Source of the DNA: Akkermansia muciniphila
GTDB taxonomy: Bacteria; Verrucomicrobiota; Verrucomicrobiia; Verrucomicrobiales; Akkermansiaceae
Reading direction: 5' to 3'
DNA: 64,000 nucleotides
Assembly (NCBI RefSeq): GCF_002884975.1
Contig: NZ_PJKB01000001.1
Span: 372,001-436,000, forward strand
The position numbers were made by a program, and so were the translations under genes. This document shows, piece by piece, positions 27,274-36,164 of this stretch; position 1 is the first letter of the stretch, and each line of letters begins with the position of its first letter. Under the pieces are notes generated by a model. The model searched no databases, was not told the origin of the DNA, and saw only the letters and a list, made by a program, of their open reading frames with translations.

Positions 27274-28329
27274 CTAAAGAAAATAATTATTTTTTATTTT
27301 CTTTTGTTTCTTATTTCTTTCTACAAAGAAGACGAGTGATAGGAATAAGTATAATATAAATAGATGATGACGAGAAAGAATGCCAACAATTTTTGGTATT
27401 CCGGATTCAAGATTGTAACTCCAATTTGGAAATTGCTCATTTGCAAATTGAGACAGGCGTGTCAGATGATAATACTTTTTATTTTCCCTTGAACGGAACA
27501 GGTTATAGATCTGAAATACGATATTATATGAGAAAACTTGCAATTTTCTTTCTAGAAGAATAGTTGTAAAATTTTCGCTGCAATACTGTTTTGCATAAAA
27601 ATTACAGACATCCCTTATAGCATCAAGATGTATTTTTTCACAGCTAAAAAATACATCTCCATAAAATTTGCAAGTGGTATTTGAAAAACTTATATCATAG
27701 CAATAGAGGACTAATGGCAGTGTTTGTACGCATGTACATTTTTTTAAATAACAATAGTTGAAACATGCATCTTCATGCAACCTTAACTGGGGATCAAGCT
27801 TCAGGTTATGTTGTTTGATAATCTCCTTTTTGTATACTTTAGACCATAGAGAACCAAAAGTCAGATCATCTAAATCAAGAAGGACTTTAAAACATGCCAG
27901 CGGCGAATTATATTGTTTCTTTGCTGTCACATTTGTATGCAATTTTCCATTTCTTGTGGAATGCTGCGTACTAAATATCGTCAAATCAGAATCAAATTCC
28001 TGTACTTCGGATAACCCGGTTTTTAATGTGTTTGGAAGTAAGTAGTCATCAGCATCTACAAACATAATATATTGGCCTGTCGCCTTATCTATCCCTGCAT
28101 TCCTCGCGGCACTAACTCCTTTATTTGGCTGATTGATGACAGTTATAACCGGGCCGTATGCAACTTGATATTGATCCAGGACCTCCCTACTATTGTCAGT
28201 AGAGCCATCATTGATACATATAATTTCAATGTTATCAATATTTTGTGATAAGATGCTGTCAAGGCACCGTTTTAAGAAAGCTTCCGCATTATAAACAGGA
28301 ATGATGATAGATAAACAGATGGCAGGCAT
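27274..28329 (-). CDS. Glycosyltransferase family 2, AT-rich and probably acquired
   Basis: 351 aa with LSIIIPVYNAEAFLKRCLDS, CINDGSTDNSREVLDQY and MFVDADDYLLPN, so catalytic residues are intact. The C-terminus is a hydrophobic helix (LFILYLFLSLVFFVE) followed by a Lys/Asn-rich tail, suggesting membrane attachment. Its base composition is clearly lower in GC than every neighbouring gene, with AAA/AAT/ATA codons dominating. That contrast and the adjacent AT-rich spacer indicate recent transfer into the locus. It starts 3 nt after the WcaF-like gene. Confidence 0.88.
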   Translation of the reverse strand: MPAICLSIIIPVYNAEAFLKRCLDSILSQNIDNIEIICINDGSTDNSREVLDQYQVAYGPVITVINQPNKGVSAARNAGIDKATGQYIMFVDADDYLLPNTLKTGLSEVQEFDSDLTIFSTQHSTRNGKLHTNVTAKKQYNSPLACFKVLLDLDDLTFGSLWSKVYKKEIIKQHNLKLDPQLRLHEDACFNYCYLKKCTCVQTLPLVLYCYDISFSNTTCKFYGDVFFSCEKIHLDAIRDVCNFYAKQYCSENFTTILLERKLQVFSYNIVFQIYNLFRSRENKKYYHLTRLSQFANEQFPNWSYNLESGIPKIVGILSRHHLFILYLFLSLVFFVERNKKQKKIKNNYFL

Positions 28330-28332
28330 ATT

Positions 28333-28884
28333 CTAATCCTTATTGTTTGAGAGTTCCCTTTTCTTAATGAATTTGGCAGGATTTCCCCCGACAACCGTCC
28401 ATGGTTCTACATCTTTGAACACGGCAGATCTTGCTCCCACCACCGCTCCATTGCTTATTGTCACCCCCATGCCCACGAAGGCCTGGGCCGCCACCCATGC
28501 CTGGTCTTCCACGGTAATGGGGGCGCAGATGAGGGGGTGGCGGGGGTCCGAGATATCATGGGAGGCCGTGCAAAGGAAAGCCCCCTGGGAGATGACGGCA
28601 TGGTTCCCGATGGTGATGGGGGCCTTGTTGTAGATTTCCGTGTCGGGGCCGATGCAGGCGTATTCCCCCATGGAGAGGTTCCACGGCGCCCAGATCCTGC
28701 TGCTGGGATACACGAGGGAGACGAGCGGTATTTTTGCCCCGAACAGGCGCAGCAGAAGATTCCGGGGGACTTTCATGGTGTTGGTGACCATGATCCGGAA
28801 GAGGGTCCGGTTGACAATGTACCAGCCGTACCGTTTGAGGCGGTGGCTGAGGGAGTAGTGTTCCTGGTAACGGGAAAGATCCAT
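28333..28884 (-). CDS. WcaF-like serine acetyltransferase (left-handed beta-helix)
   Basis: 183 aa from the ATG at 28884; the longer reading would run into the upstream membrane-protein gene. Hexapeptide repeats are visible from about residue 60 (MGEYACIGPDTEIYNKAPITIGNHAVISQGAFLCTASHD cut into six-residue turns) to GAVVGARSAVFKDV. The HDISDP and WVAAQAFVGMGVTI segments match colanic-acid WcaF acetyltransferases. It should transfer acetyl from acetyl-CoA to a sugar in the polysaccharide. It lies 32 nt from its upstream neighbour. Confidence 0.85.
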   Translation of the reverse strand: MDLSRYQEHYSLSHRLKRYGWYIVNRTLFRIMVTNTMKVPRNLLLRLFGAKIPLVSLVYPSSRIWAPWNLSMGEYACIGPDTEIYNKAPITIGNHAVISQGAFLCTASHDISDPRHPLICAPITVEDQAWVAAQAFVGMGVTISNGAVVGARSAVFKDVEPWTVVGGNPAKFIKKRELSNNKD

Positions 28885-28916
28885 GGCGGAGGATGGGAGT
28901 AAATGGTGAAAGGTGA

Positions 28917-30491
28917 TTATGGCCGCGGGGCGGTAGCAGGCTCCATGTCCGTTCTTATTCCGGTGGAAAATGGGCTCAGCGGGCCGTCCGCGGACTGGCC
29001 CGCCTTCTGGAAATAGACGGCCCGGAAGGCGGCTCCCTCTCCGTTGCCCCACAGCGGGGCGTTCCAGGGATGCTCCGGATGGTGGAGGTGGCCCTCCCAC
29101 AGCCGCTGCATGTTGGCAAGCCGCGCGGGCTCCGTGAAGGCGAGCGTGGGCGCGGCCTTGGCGAAGACGGAGAGGCTGGGCAGGGACGCCAGCGCCAGGT
29201 AGCAGACGCACCAGGCGCGCCACGGGCGGGTACCCACCGGCTCCGCAAAGATGCGGGTGAAAAGGAGAGCCAGGCAGAAGAAGCTGACGCTTGAGGCCTT
29301 GTAGCAGAATTCATTGTAGCCGCCCACGGACCCTATGTAAATGAAGTAGGTGAGGGTCAGAACGGTCAGCGCGGTCCAGAAGAGGGCGTCTTTTTTAAAG
29401 CGGCGGAACAGCAGGACTGCCGGAGCGCCGACTGTCAGCAGCCAGGACCCGGCCAGCGCGCCCCAGAATTTCCAGCCGCCGTGCCGGAGCAGGTCAAAGG
29501 GGGAATCCTCCCACGTCAGGCGGATGCGGTTGTTCCCGTTGCTGCTCGTGAAGTAGATTCCCGCCAGCAGGACAAGCGCGCCGCCCGCCAGCACCGTCCA
29601 GGAGGAAAAATACTGCCTGGCGGGAGTGTGGCGGACCAGTGCGCGGACGGCGATGAAGACCAGCAGGCCCAGCGAACCGATGGGGGAGGCGAGCAGGCAC
29701 AGGGAGGCCAGGAAGAGCTGGTAGCGGGGCGGAATGTTCCAGGCAAAGGCCATGGCGACGAACAGCCACAGCAGCGTGGTATGGTGGAAGGTGTAGTGCA
29801 ATTGCATGGTGGAGGCCACGCCGCCGAAGAAGGCCAGCACCGTCAGGTAGAGTTCATGGGCAGTCTGCCCCTGCGGGTTGAATAAATGCACGCTCCATCT
29901 GACTATTCCGTCCAGCGGGCCCTGGAAGATGAGCAGGACCAGGAAGAGCAGGGTAGCCATGCGGAATTTGCCCCAAAGGACCGTGAGCGCCAGCGCCAGG
30001 CCCAGTTCAATCCAGGCGGTCAGAACGTAGTTGACAGTGAAGACGTCCGAGCAGGAGAAGCATTTGCATATCAGGGCCGGAGGCAGCCAGAAGGCATGGT
30101 AGTAAATGAAGTGCCTGCCTTCCGCGTTCACCAGGGGCCAGTCACACCGGATGAGAGTGTCATAAATGGGGTTGCGGACGACAAAGTCCGCGTGCTGGAG
30201 CACCACGCCCGTAATGCCCCCCGCCAGCAGCCACAGGAGGGAAAGAAGAAGGGCGCAGAGGTAAACGGCCAGTTGCCGCCTGGTGAAATGAAGCGAGGGG
30301 ACCGGGAGCTTTACGCACAGCAGGACGGAAGCCGCCGCCACGGCCATGGCCGCCGGAACGGAGAACAGGGGCCTGACCCAGCCCAGCAGGAAGAGGATGG
30401 TAGGCAGCGCCATATAGGCCACGGCGCAGGAAGCCAGGAGCTTGCCGCTGATGGTGAACACAATGTCTGTTTTTTTCCGTATTTGTTCCAT
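28917..30491 (-). CDS. Polytopic membrane protein, possible polymerase or glycosyltransferase-C
   Basis: 524 aa with roughly 12 hydrophobic helices and periplasmic loops such as HADFVVRNPIYDTLIRCDWP and FTSSNGNNRIRLTWEDSP. The Asp-rich first large loop is reminiscent of GT-C (GT39/83-like) enzymes that use lipid-linked sugars, but I cannot assign a family. It is inside the operon between a GT4 gene (22 nt away) and the WcaF-like gene. It may polymerise, or add a side sugar outside the membrane. The last ~45 residues are soluble. Confidence 0.7.
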   Translation of the reverse strand: MEQIRKKTDIVFTISGKLLASCAVAYMALPTILFLLGWVRPLFSVPAAMAVAAASVLLCVKLPVPSLHFTRRQLAVYLCALLLSLLWLLAGGITGVVLQHADFVVRNPIYDTLIRCDWPLVNAEGRHFIYYHAFWLPPALICKCFSCSDVFTVNYVLTAWIELGLALALTVLWGKFRMATLLFLVLLIFQGPLDGIVRWSVHLFNPQGQTAHELYLTVLAFFGGVASTMQLHYTFHHTTLLWLFVAMAFAWNIPPRYQLFLASLCLLASPIGSLGLLVFIAVRALVRHTPARQYFSSWTVLAGGALVLLAGIYFTSSNGNNRIRLTWEDSPFDLLRHGGWKFWGALAGSWLLTVGAPAVLLFRRFKKDALFWTALTVLTLTYFIYIGSVGGYNEFCYKASSVSFFCLALLFTRIFAEPVGTRPWRAWCVCYLALASLPSLSVFAKAAPTLAFTEPARLANMQRLWEGHLHHPEHPWNAPLWGNGEGAAFRAVYFQKAGQSADGPLSPFSTGIRTDMEPATAPRP

Positions 30492-30513
30492 GAGGTGGCT
30501 GAATGAAGTTCTG

Positions 30514-31695
30514 CTAGGGGGTGGGCGTGTTATTGCGGAAGACTTCCTCCCACTGGCGGACGACGTGTTCGCGCGTGAATTTCCGGCTTTTGGCGGCGGC
30601 TTCCCGCGCCATGGCGTGCAGGGCGGAGGGGGACTGCATCAGCCCGGCGGCCATGTCAGCCATCTGCCGCGCCTGGAACCCGCCGGACGCCGGCAGGATG
30701 CAGCCGTTCTTCCCGTGGTCCACCAGGTCATAGGCGGCGGAAAAACTTCCGTAAACGATGGGGGTGACGCCGAAGGACATGCCCTCCACAATGACCAGGC
30801 CGAATCCCTCATATTCCGAGGTTAAAAAAAGCAGGGAAGCCTGTTCGTAATACGGGGCAGGGTTCCTGAAACCCTCAAAGGAGACGTGTTCCAGACGGTG
30901 TTCCGCGCAGAATGCCTGAAGGGCCTCCTTTTCCGGGCCGTCCCCCACCAGGCGGAGGGTCCAGTCCGGGAAGCGGGGTTCCAGCAGCGCCCACGTCTCC
31001 AGCACGCGGGAGACTCTTTTCTGGTTGGGTTCCAGCCGCCCCACAAAGAGAACCTCTTTCTTCTTGAAGGACGGATCATAGCGGAATTCCCGGTTTTCCA
31101 CGGTGACGGGGTTGGGAATTGTCAGGAGCTTTCCGGTATTCTTCAGTCCGGTGATGTTCCGGAAGGCCCGGTGGAAGCTGTCGGAAAGGAGGATGTAACG
31201 GTCGCTATGGGCATAAACGTAACGCAGGCTGGCCCCGGTAGCCATGGCGCAGCCTTTCAGCAGGAGGCGCAGGAAGACCCTTGTTACCGGGTTCCCCGTC
31301 CGGGCCAGCCGCATCCGGAGGCCTTCCAGCCTCTTGTTGCAGTCCGGCGCGTTATGGTGCACGGCCAGCAGAAGGCAGGGGAGGCCCCGCATGGCCTTCC
31401 GGCACAGGCGGGTGACGTGGAAGGGCAGGCACCACTGGTTGATGATGACGTCAATGCGGCGGGAGGAAAGGATGTCCCGGAGGGTGGAAATATTGGCCCG
31501 GCCGGAGACGGGGTAGCTTAAGCGGTGCAGGGTGACCCGGCTGTCCAGCGCGGGGGCGGGCGTTTCCGCCGCCTGTTCAAAGGAGACCACGTGCACCTCA
31601 TGCCCCCGGGCGGAAAATTCATTCGCCAGGATGGTGGTGACGGTCTCCACGCCGCCGATGGAGGGGAATTTCCCAAGCAGGAAGAGGATGTTCAT
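30514..31695 (-). CDS. Glycosyltransferase family 4 (GT1-like)
   Basis: 393 aa GT-B enzyme. The N-domain begins MNILFLLGKFPSIGGVETV. The C-domain has VLFVGRLEPNQKRVSRVLE, WTLRLVGDGPEKEAL and the E-x7-E motif SEYEGFGLVIVEGMSFG that binds the nucleotide sugar. It is related to the GT4 genes at 36161, 37374, 38520 and 39704. Its ATG overlaps the upstream GT4 stop (ATGA). It probably adds a hexose to the lipid-linked oligosaccharide. Confidence 0.9.
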   Translation of the reverse strand: MNILFLLGKFPSIGGVETVTTILANEFSARGHEVHVVSFEQAAETPAPALDSRVTLHRLSYPVSGRANISTLRDILSSRRIDVIINQWCLPFHVTRLCRKAMRGLPCLLLAVHHNAPDCNKRLEGLRMRLARTGNPVTRVFLRLLLKGCAMATGASLRYVYAHSDRYILLSDSFHRAFRNITGLKNTGKLLTIPNPVTVENREFRYDPSFKKKEVLFVGRLEPNQKRVSRVLETWALLEPRFPDWTLRLVGDGPEKEALQAFCAEHRLEHVSFEGFRNPAPYYEQASLLFLTSEYEGFGLVIVEGMSFGVTPIVYGSFSAAYDLVDHGKNGCILPASGGFQARQMADMAAGLMQSPSALHAMAREAAAKSRKFTREHVVRQWEEVFRNNTPTP

Positions 31696-32828
31696 GACAA
31701 GTCAAGGAAGTCCGGTTTGGGTTCCCGCCCCAGCAGGTAGCCGTACAGGCTCTTCATGCTGGCGGCCACATGGTGGGAGGCGTACGTTTCCATGATGAGG
31801 GAGCGGCCCCGTTCCCCCATGGCGCGGCTTTCCTCCGGCGTGAGGCTGAGGGCCTCTTCCAGCGCGGCGGCCAGGGATGCGGTCCCGCTGCCGCACCACC
31901 AGCCGCACCGGCGCGTGCGGAGTTCCTCCCACGGGGTGCCCGTGCTTGCGATGACGGGGGTGCCCGCCAGCAGCCCTTCCGCAATGCCCATGCCGAAGTT
32001 TTCCTGATGGCTGGGGGCGCAGAGGACGTTGAGGGAGGCAAGCAGTTCATATTTTTCCCTCCCTGAGGCGAAGCCCGCGAAGCGGATGCTTTCCCCGCCC
32101 TCCTCCGCGGCCAGCCGCTTCAGGTGCGCCACGTAATCCGCGGGGCCGTCGCCGATGAGGAGGAGTTCCCCGTTCCGGAGGTGGAGGGAGCCCCACGCGC
32201 GGATAAGGCTTTCCAGATTTTTAATGGGGTGGAAGCGGCCCAGGAACCCGGCGCGGAAGCGCCCGCCCGTGCTCCGCCGGATCTGGTCAATCCATGGAGG
32301 CACGGCCACCGGATTGGGGATGACCGCCACGGGGTTGGTAAAGCCCAGCCCGCGCAGGTGCACCACCTCTTCCCGGCAGGTGGCGTGGATGCAGTCCGCA
32401 TGGGACAGGTCCCGGCGGTGGCCCAGCGCCAGCATGAGTTTTTTTCTCCCGGGCTTGATGGCCAGGGCCTGGGGGTAAAGCATCCCGTGGGGGGAGACCA
32501 CGCAGGGCTTGCCCGCCTTTCTGGCCTCCGCGCAGGTGGCGTGGTTCACGTCCAGCCACAGGCCGTTGGTGTGGTAAAGGTCATAATCCTGCCAGTTTTT
32601 CAGCCGGCAGCGCAGGTTGCGGGAGATGCCCAGCGGGGTGCGCAGGTCGTTGGGGACGGCGTGGATGAAGGCACTTTCCTCCTCCGGGGCGCTCCCGGCG
32701 CTGTCCTCCACAGTGAGGACGTCCGTAGGGCAGCCTGCATCGTTCAGGGCCCGGACCAGCTCGCGGGTGCAGGCCGTGGTTCCCCCGGACCGGGAGGACA
32801 TGGAGGCGATGGTATGCAGTATCTTCAT
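31692..32828 (-). CDS. Glycosyltransferase family 4
   Basis: 378 aa from the ATG at 32828 (a longer in-frame reading is noise). The N-domain has the GGTTACTRELVRALND acceptor-side loop; the C-domain has FRAGFLGRFHPIKNLESLI, LLLIGDGPADY and HQENFGMGIAEGLLAGTPV, the E-x7-E motif. Start and stop overlap both neighbours by ATGA. This tight packing supports a single polycistronic message. The sugar donor is unknown. Confidence 0.9.
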   Translation of the reverse strand: MKILHTIASMSSRSGGTTACTRELVRALNDAGCPTDVLTVEDSAGSAPEEESAFIHAVPNDLRTPLGISRNLRCRLKNWQDYDLYHTNGLWLDVNHATCAEARKAGKPCVVSPHGMLYPQALAIKPGRKKLMLALGHRRDLSHADCIHATCREEVVHLRGLGFTNPVAVIPNPVAVPPWIDQIRRSTGGRFRAGFLGRFHPIKNLESLIRAWGSLHLRNGELLLIGDGPADYVAHLKRLAAEEGGESIRFAGFASGREKYELLASLNVLCAPSHQENFGMGIAEGLLAGTPVIASTGTPWEELRTRRCGWWCGSGTASLAAALEEALSLTPEESRAMGERGRSLIMETYASHHVAASMKSLYGYLLGREPKPDFLDLS

Positions 32829-33949
32829 GATTCCGTTCCTTTGATCTGTGCCCAGGGAGCCACGGGGCGGTTCCGTTCCCGGCCCTCCGTCCAGGCGGCG
32901 ATTTGTTCCAGATAACGGGCCGCGGCGGCTCCTCCGGCGTGTTGTTCCGCCCAGGCGGAAATAGCGTTCCGTTCCGCGGGGGAAAGGGGGCCTTTGCCCA
33001 GCCACTCCTGAAGGGCGCGGGGCAGGTTCTCCGGACGGTCCGGGTCAAACGTGCCGCCGCGCAGATGGCCGTCCAGCAGGCTGGCGGCTCCGCACGCGGT
33101 GGAGCATAACACCCTCATTCCGGCTTGGAGGGCCTCATTCACCACGGCTCCCCACCCGTCAAACAGGCTGGGGAGGACGAGCAGGTCACACCGGCGCATC
33201 AGCTTACGCGTTTCTTCATTCCCCTGCGTGCCCAGCAGGGAAATCTGCGCGCAGCCCTGCGCCTCCAGGGCGGCCTGCTCCCTCAGGGGACCGTTCCCCA
33301 CCACATGGCAGCGGCGGAAGGCTCCGCCGCACTGCCGCGCGGCGCGGAGGAAGGGAAGAACGTTTTTGCGCGGAATGAGCTGGCCCACGAATAGAAGGTC
33401 CGGTTTTTCCCCCGGAGCAGGGGCCGGGGCGGAGGAAGTACCCGCGGGCTCTGCGGATTCCGTAAAATAGCCCCATTCAAAAATGGAATTCTCCGGGAAT
33501 CCGGCGCGGCGGTAGCATTCCACGCCCAGCCTGCCCGTAGCCAGCAGGGCCGTTATTTTCTTCCCGTACCGGGCGTGGAGAAGGCGGTACTTGAAGGTTC
33601 TCAGCGCGCCGCGCCACCCCTGGCGGCGGTAGGGCTCCGCGTAAACCATGGTGGTCAGCCCGCTGCGGACGGCCTGTTTAAAGGCGGCGTAAACCATGGG
33701 GTAAGTGCTGATGCCGGAAAATACATGGATGGCGGCGGGATGGGCGCGCACGGTTTCCTCCGCCTCCCGGGGGGAGGGAGAAAGGAGGATGCGGGCATTC
33801 CCCATGTCCGGCACCGTCCAGCCGCTGGCGCGCCGCTCCCCTTCAAAATCCGTTTGAACCGCCAGCAGGACGTCATGTTTCCGCGCCAGTGCCTTGATCA
33901 GGGCTGACTGGTGGATGCTGAGCATGTTTTGCCAGAAGACGAATTCCAT
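32825..33949 (-). CDS. Glycosyltransferase family 4
   Basis: 374 aa from MEFVFWQNMLSIHQSALIKAL at 33949, 4 nt after the upstream stop. The opening helix resembles GT4 enzymes acting early on the repeat unit. The C-domain has PDLLFVGQLIPRKNVLPFLR, CHVVGNGPLREQA and SLFDGWGAVVNEALQAGM (E-x7-E with Asp in place of the first Glu). The Asp substitution is conservative; activity is expected. Confidence 0.88.
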   Translation of the reverse strand: MEFVFWQNMLSIHQSALIKALARKHDVLLAVQTDFEGERRASGWTVPDMGNARILLSPSPREAEETVRAHPAAIHVFSGISTYPMVYAAFKQAVRSGLTTMVYAEPYRRQGWRGALRTFKYRLLHARYGKKITALLATGRLGVECYRRAGFPENSIFEWGYFTESAEPAGTSSAPAPAPGEKPDLLFVGQLIPRKNVLPFLRAARQCGGAFRRCHVVGNGPLREQAALEAQGCAQISLLGTQGNEETRKLMRRCDLLVLPSLFDGWGAVVNEALQAGMRVLCSTACGAASLLDGHLRGGTFDPDRPENLPRALQEWLGKGPLSPAERNAISAWAEQHAGGAAAARYLEQIAAWTEGRERNRPVAPWAQIKGTES

Positions 33950-33953
33950 GGTG

Positions 33954-35165
33954 TTATTTTCCTCCATTGGGAAGGTTGCGGAAGGCATAGGCCCCGCCGA
34001 TGGTGGCCCAGAAGACGGCGGACAGTCCGGAGCCGGCGGCAAAGACGTACCCCTCCGCGACCATGTGGACGGAGAAGAGGGCCAGCGCCGCCTGCGCCGG
34101 TGAAACGGGCGGGGCGCCGGGCGTGCGGAACGGGCGCTTGAGCAGGTTGCCGAACAGGATGAAGAGGAAGGGGGCGCCGCCCAGCAGGCCCGTCATGGCG
34201 AAGACGGCCCCGTAGGACGTGCCCGGCTCAATGATGCCGGTGACCAGGGACTGCTTGAATGAAATGATTTTCTGGGAGGCGAATCCCACGCCGTACAGGG
34301 GGGAGGAGAGGAATTCGTTCTCCCGGTCCTCCCACAGGTGGGAGCGGGAGGATATGGCGCTGCCCATGTTTACGTTGGCTTGCTGCTTGGCAAGCGTATT
34401 GGCGCCGAAGTGCTGGACGAAAGGCGCCAGGATGATTCCCAGGAAGAACAGGGCCAGCAGCGTCCTGAACAGTTTTTTGGGGGAATGCCTGAAGTACATG
34501 AAGAAGACGTAGCCCACCCCCATCAGGGTGGCTACCAGGGCGGAGCGGGAGGCGGAGAGCAGGATGGAGCCCAGGCAGGCGACCATCAGGCCCAGGCGGA
34601 TATAAAGTTCCTTTTTGCCGGGATTCCGGTTTTCCATGTGAACAACGGTCAGGTAAACCAGCCCCAGCCCCGCGAGCAGCCCCAGCGTGATGGATTGCCA
34701 GACCAGCCCCCCGAAGAGGCCCGCCACATTGATCATTCCGCTGGCGTTGTGGCGCATGTAGTTGATCCCCAGAAAGTAGCCGATGAAGGACCCTGCGCCG
34801 ATGAAGACGCAGAAACGCATGAGCCAGAGAAACAGATTCAGGCGGAAGACGTTCAAGGAGCGGGAGGAAGTCAGCGGGGTGAGCGCCAGCAGGAGGATGA
34901 GGAAATAACCCAGGCGGTACCAGGGCTTGAAAACGGCGGGCGGCTGGTTGAACACCAGGCTCAGGACGCAGGCCGCCGCCATGAGAATCAGGGCCAGGCT
35001 GGTCTTCTTCGCCTTTGTCACGCACACGGCGGCGCACACCGCCAGCATCACCGGATACAGGGGGGAAAGAAAGGAGATGGACCCCGTCATGGTGGCGGCA
35101 ACCGCCACCATGGCCGCGAATGACCATGTTCCGTGTTTTCTGATGTATTGGAGAAGGGGTGCCAT
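33954..35165 (-). CDS. O-antigen ligase/polymerase-type membrane protein
   Basis: 403 aa with about 11-12 membrane helices and the large periplasmic loop of the Wzy_C family around residues 235-300 (FLGIILAPFVQHFGANTLAK, SRSHLWEDRENEFLSSP, YGVGFASQK). The Arg/His-containing loop is where Wzy/WaaL enzymes handle lipid-linked substrates. As the locus has Wzx and Wzc partners, this is more likely the repeat-unit polymerase Wzy than a lipid A ligase. It lies between GT4 genes with short gaps. Confidence 0.85.
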   Translation of the reverse strand: MAPLLQYIRKHGTWSFAAMVAVAATMTGSISFLSPLYPVMLAVCAAVCVTKAKKTSLALILMAAACVLSLVFNQPPAVFKPWYRLGYFLILLLALTPLTSSRSLNVFRLNLFLWLMRFCVFIGAGSFIGYFLGINYMRHNASGMINVAGLFGGLVWQSITLGLLAGLGLVYLTVVHMENRNPGKKELYIRLGLMVACLGSILLSASRSALVATLMGVGYVFFMYFRHSPKKLFRTLLALFFLGIILAPFVQHFGANTLAKQQANVNMGSAISSRSHLWEDRENEFLSSPLYGVGFASQKIISFKQSLVTGIIEPGTSYGAVFAMTGLLGGAPFLFILFGNLLKRPFRTPGAPPVSPAQAALALFSVHMVAEGYVFAAGSGLSAVFWATIGGAYAFRNLPNGGK

Positions 35166-35201
35166 GTGGTTCAGGAATGGGAAATCATGCGGAGCGGGAA
35201 T

Positions 35202-36164
35202 TCATGGCTGGTAGCCCAGCAGGGCCAGCTGCGGCAGCAGGGCGGACAGGCGCGCCTCCCACGGGGCGTGCCGGAGCGCTGCCCGGTAGTTCTTATCCAC
35301 CAGGTCCTGGCAGGAGGAGATATTCGTTAAAAGGCGGGTGATCTGTTCATGGGCGTTCCGTTCGCTCACTTCCATAACGGGATTATACCCCAGCAGGTCA
35401 ATCAGCTCCTGCGGTGCCCTGCCTGCCGGAAGCGTGCGTGACAGCATGCACTCCCAGTAGCGCTGGGTCAGGGTTTCCACCTCTCCGGCCATGGCCGGGT
35501 GTGTGTCGCACCGGGGGTAGGAGACGGTGATTTTTGCGGAGGCCAGCCCTTCGCAGAGGGAGCGGAAATCCGGGAACAGGAGCGGCCCCTCCGCGGCGGG
35601 GGACAGATGGACCCATTCCGGATGCTCCCGGCAGGCCCGGACGGCGGCGCGGTGGAAGAAGGGCATCTGCCTGCCGAGCTCCAGAATATCCACGGGCCTT
35701 TCCCGGAGGTCCTTTCCGGGCAGGTAGCCCGCCGGGTCAATGCCTTCCGGAACATGAACGGCCCGGACATGGGGCAGTTCCTTCCGGACATATTCGCAGA
35801 CCTGGGAAGAGGTGCACAGGAAAGTGCGGACGCGGTGGCGTTTCAGGGAGGAGATGAGGCGCGGCCAGTACCGGGGCCACACGTCCCACAGCATGGGGAC
35901 GATTTCATGCGTGTAGGCGTACGGCCACGCAAAGGAGTCCGGATAGCCCGCGCCGGGAACCAGCAGGGCATTCCGGCGAGAGGAAAGCGGGGGCAGGTTT
36001 GCGGACAGCTTCAGCCGGGCAATCATCAGGAGCGCGGGCCACGGCATGGCGCGCCTGCGTTTCACGCCGCCGCCGGCCCCCTGCCACGCCCGGGCAAACC
36101 AGTCCATGAAGAACTGGTGGTTCCCCTTTTTCCTGACAGGTTCCAGCAGAAGAAGCTTTTTCAT
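35202..36164 (-). CDS. Glycosyltransferase-like protein of unknown family, 320 aa
   Basis: The start at 36164 overlaps the upstream GT4 stop (ATGA). The C-terminal half looks like a GT-B C-domain (PVDILELGRQMPFFHRAAV, GLASAKITVSYPRCDTHP, MAGEVETLTQRYWECMLSRTL, LIDLLGYNPVMEV). The WECMLSRTLPAGRAPQEL stretch matches proteins where glycosyltransferases read a fallback position on the nucleotide. The N-terminal half is unusual, with AWPYAYTHEIVPMLWDVWPRYW. I infer a transferase but cannot name a sugar. Confidence 0.65.
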   Translation of the reverse strand: MKKLLLLEPVRKKGNHQFFMDWFARAWQGAGGGVKRRRAMPWPALLMIARLKLSANLPPLSSRRNALLVPGAGYPDSFAWPYAYTHEIVPMLWDVWPRYWPRLISSLKRHRVRTFLCTSSQVCEYVRKELPHVRAVHVPEGIDPAGYLPGKDLRERPVDILELGRQMPFFHRAAVRACREHPEWVHLSPAAEGPLLFPDFRSLCEGLASAKITVSYPRCDTHPAMAGEVETLTQRYWECMLSRTLPAGRAPQELIDLLGYNPVMEVSERNAHEQITRLLTNISSCQDLVDKNYRAALRHAPWEARLSALLPQLALLGYQP

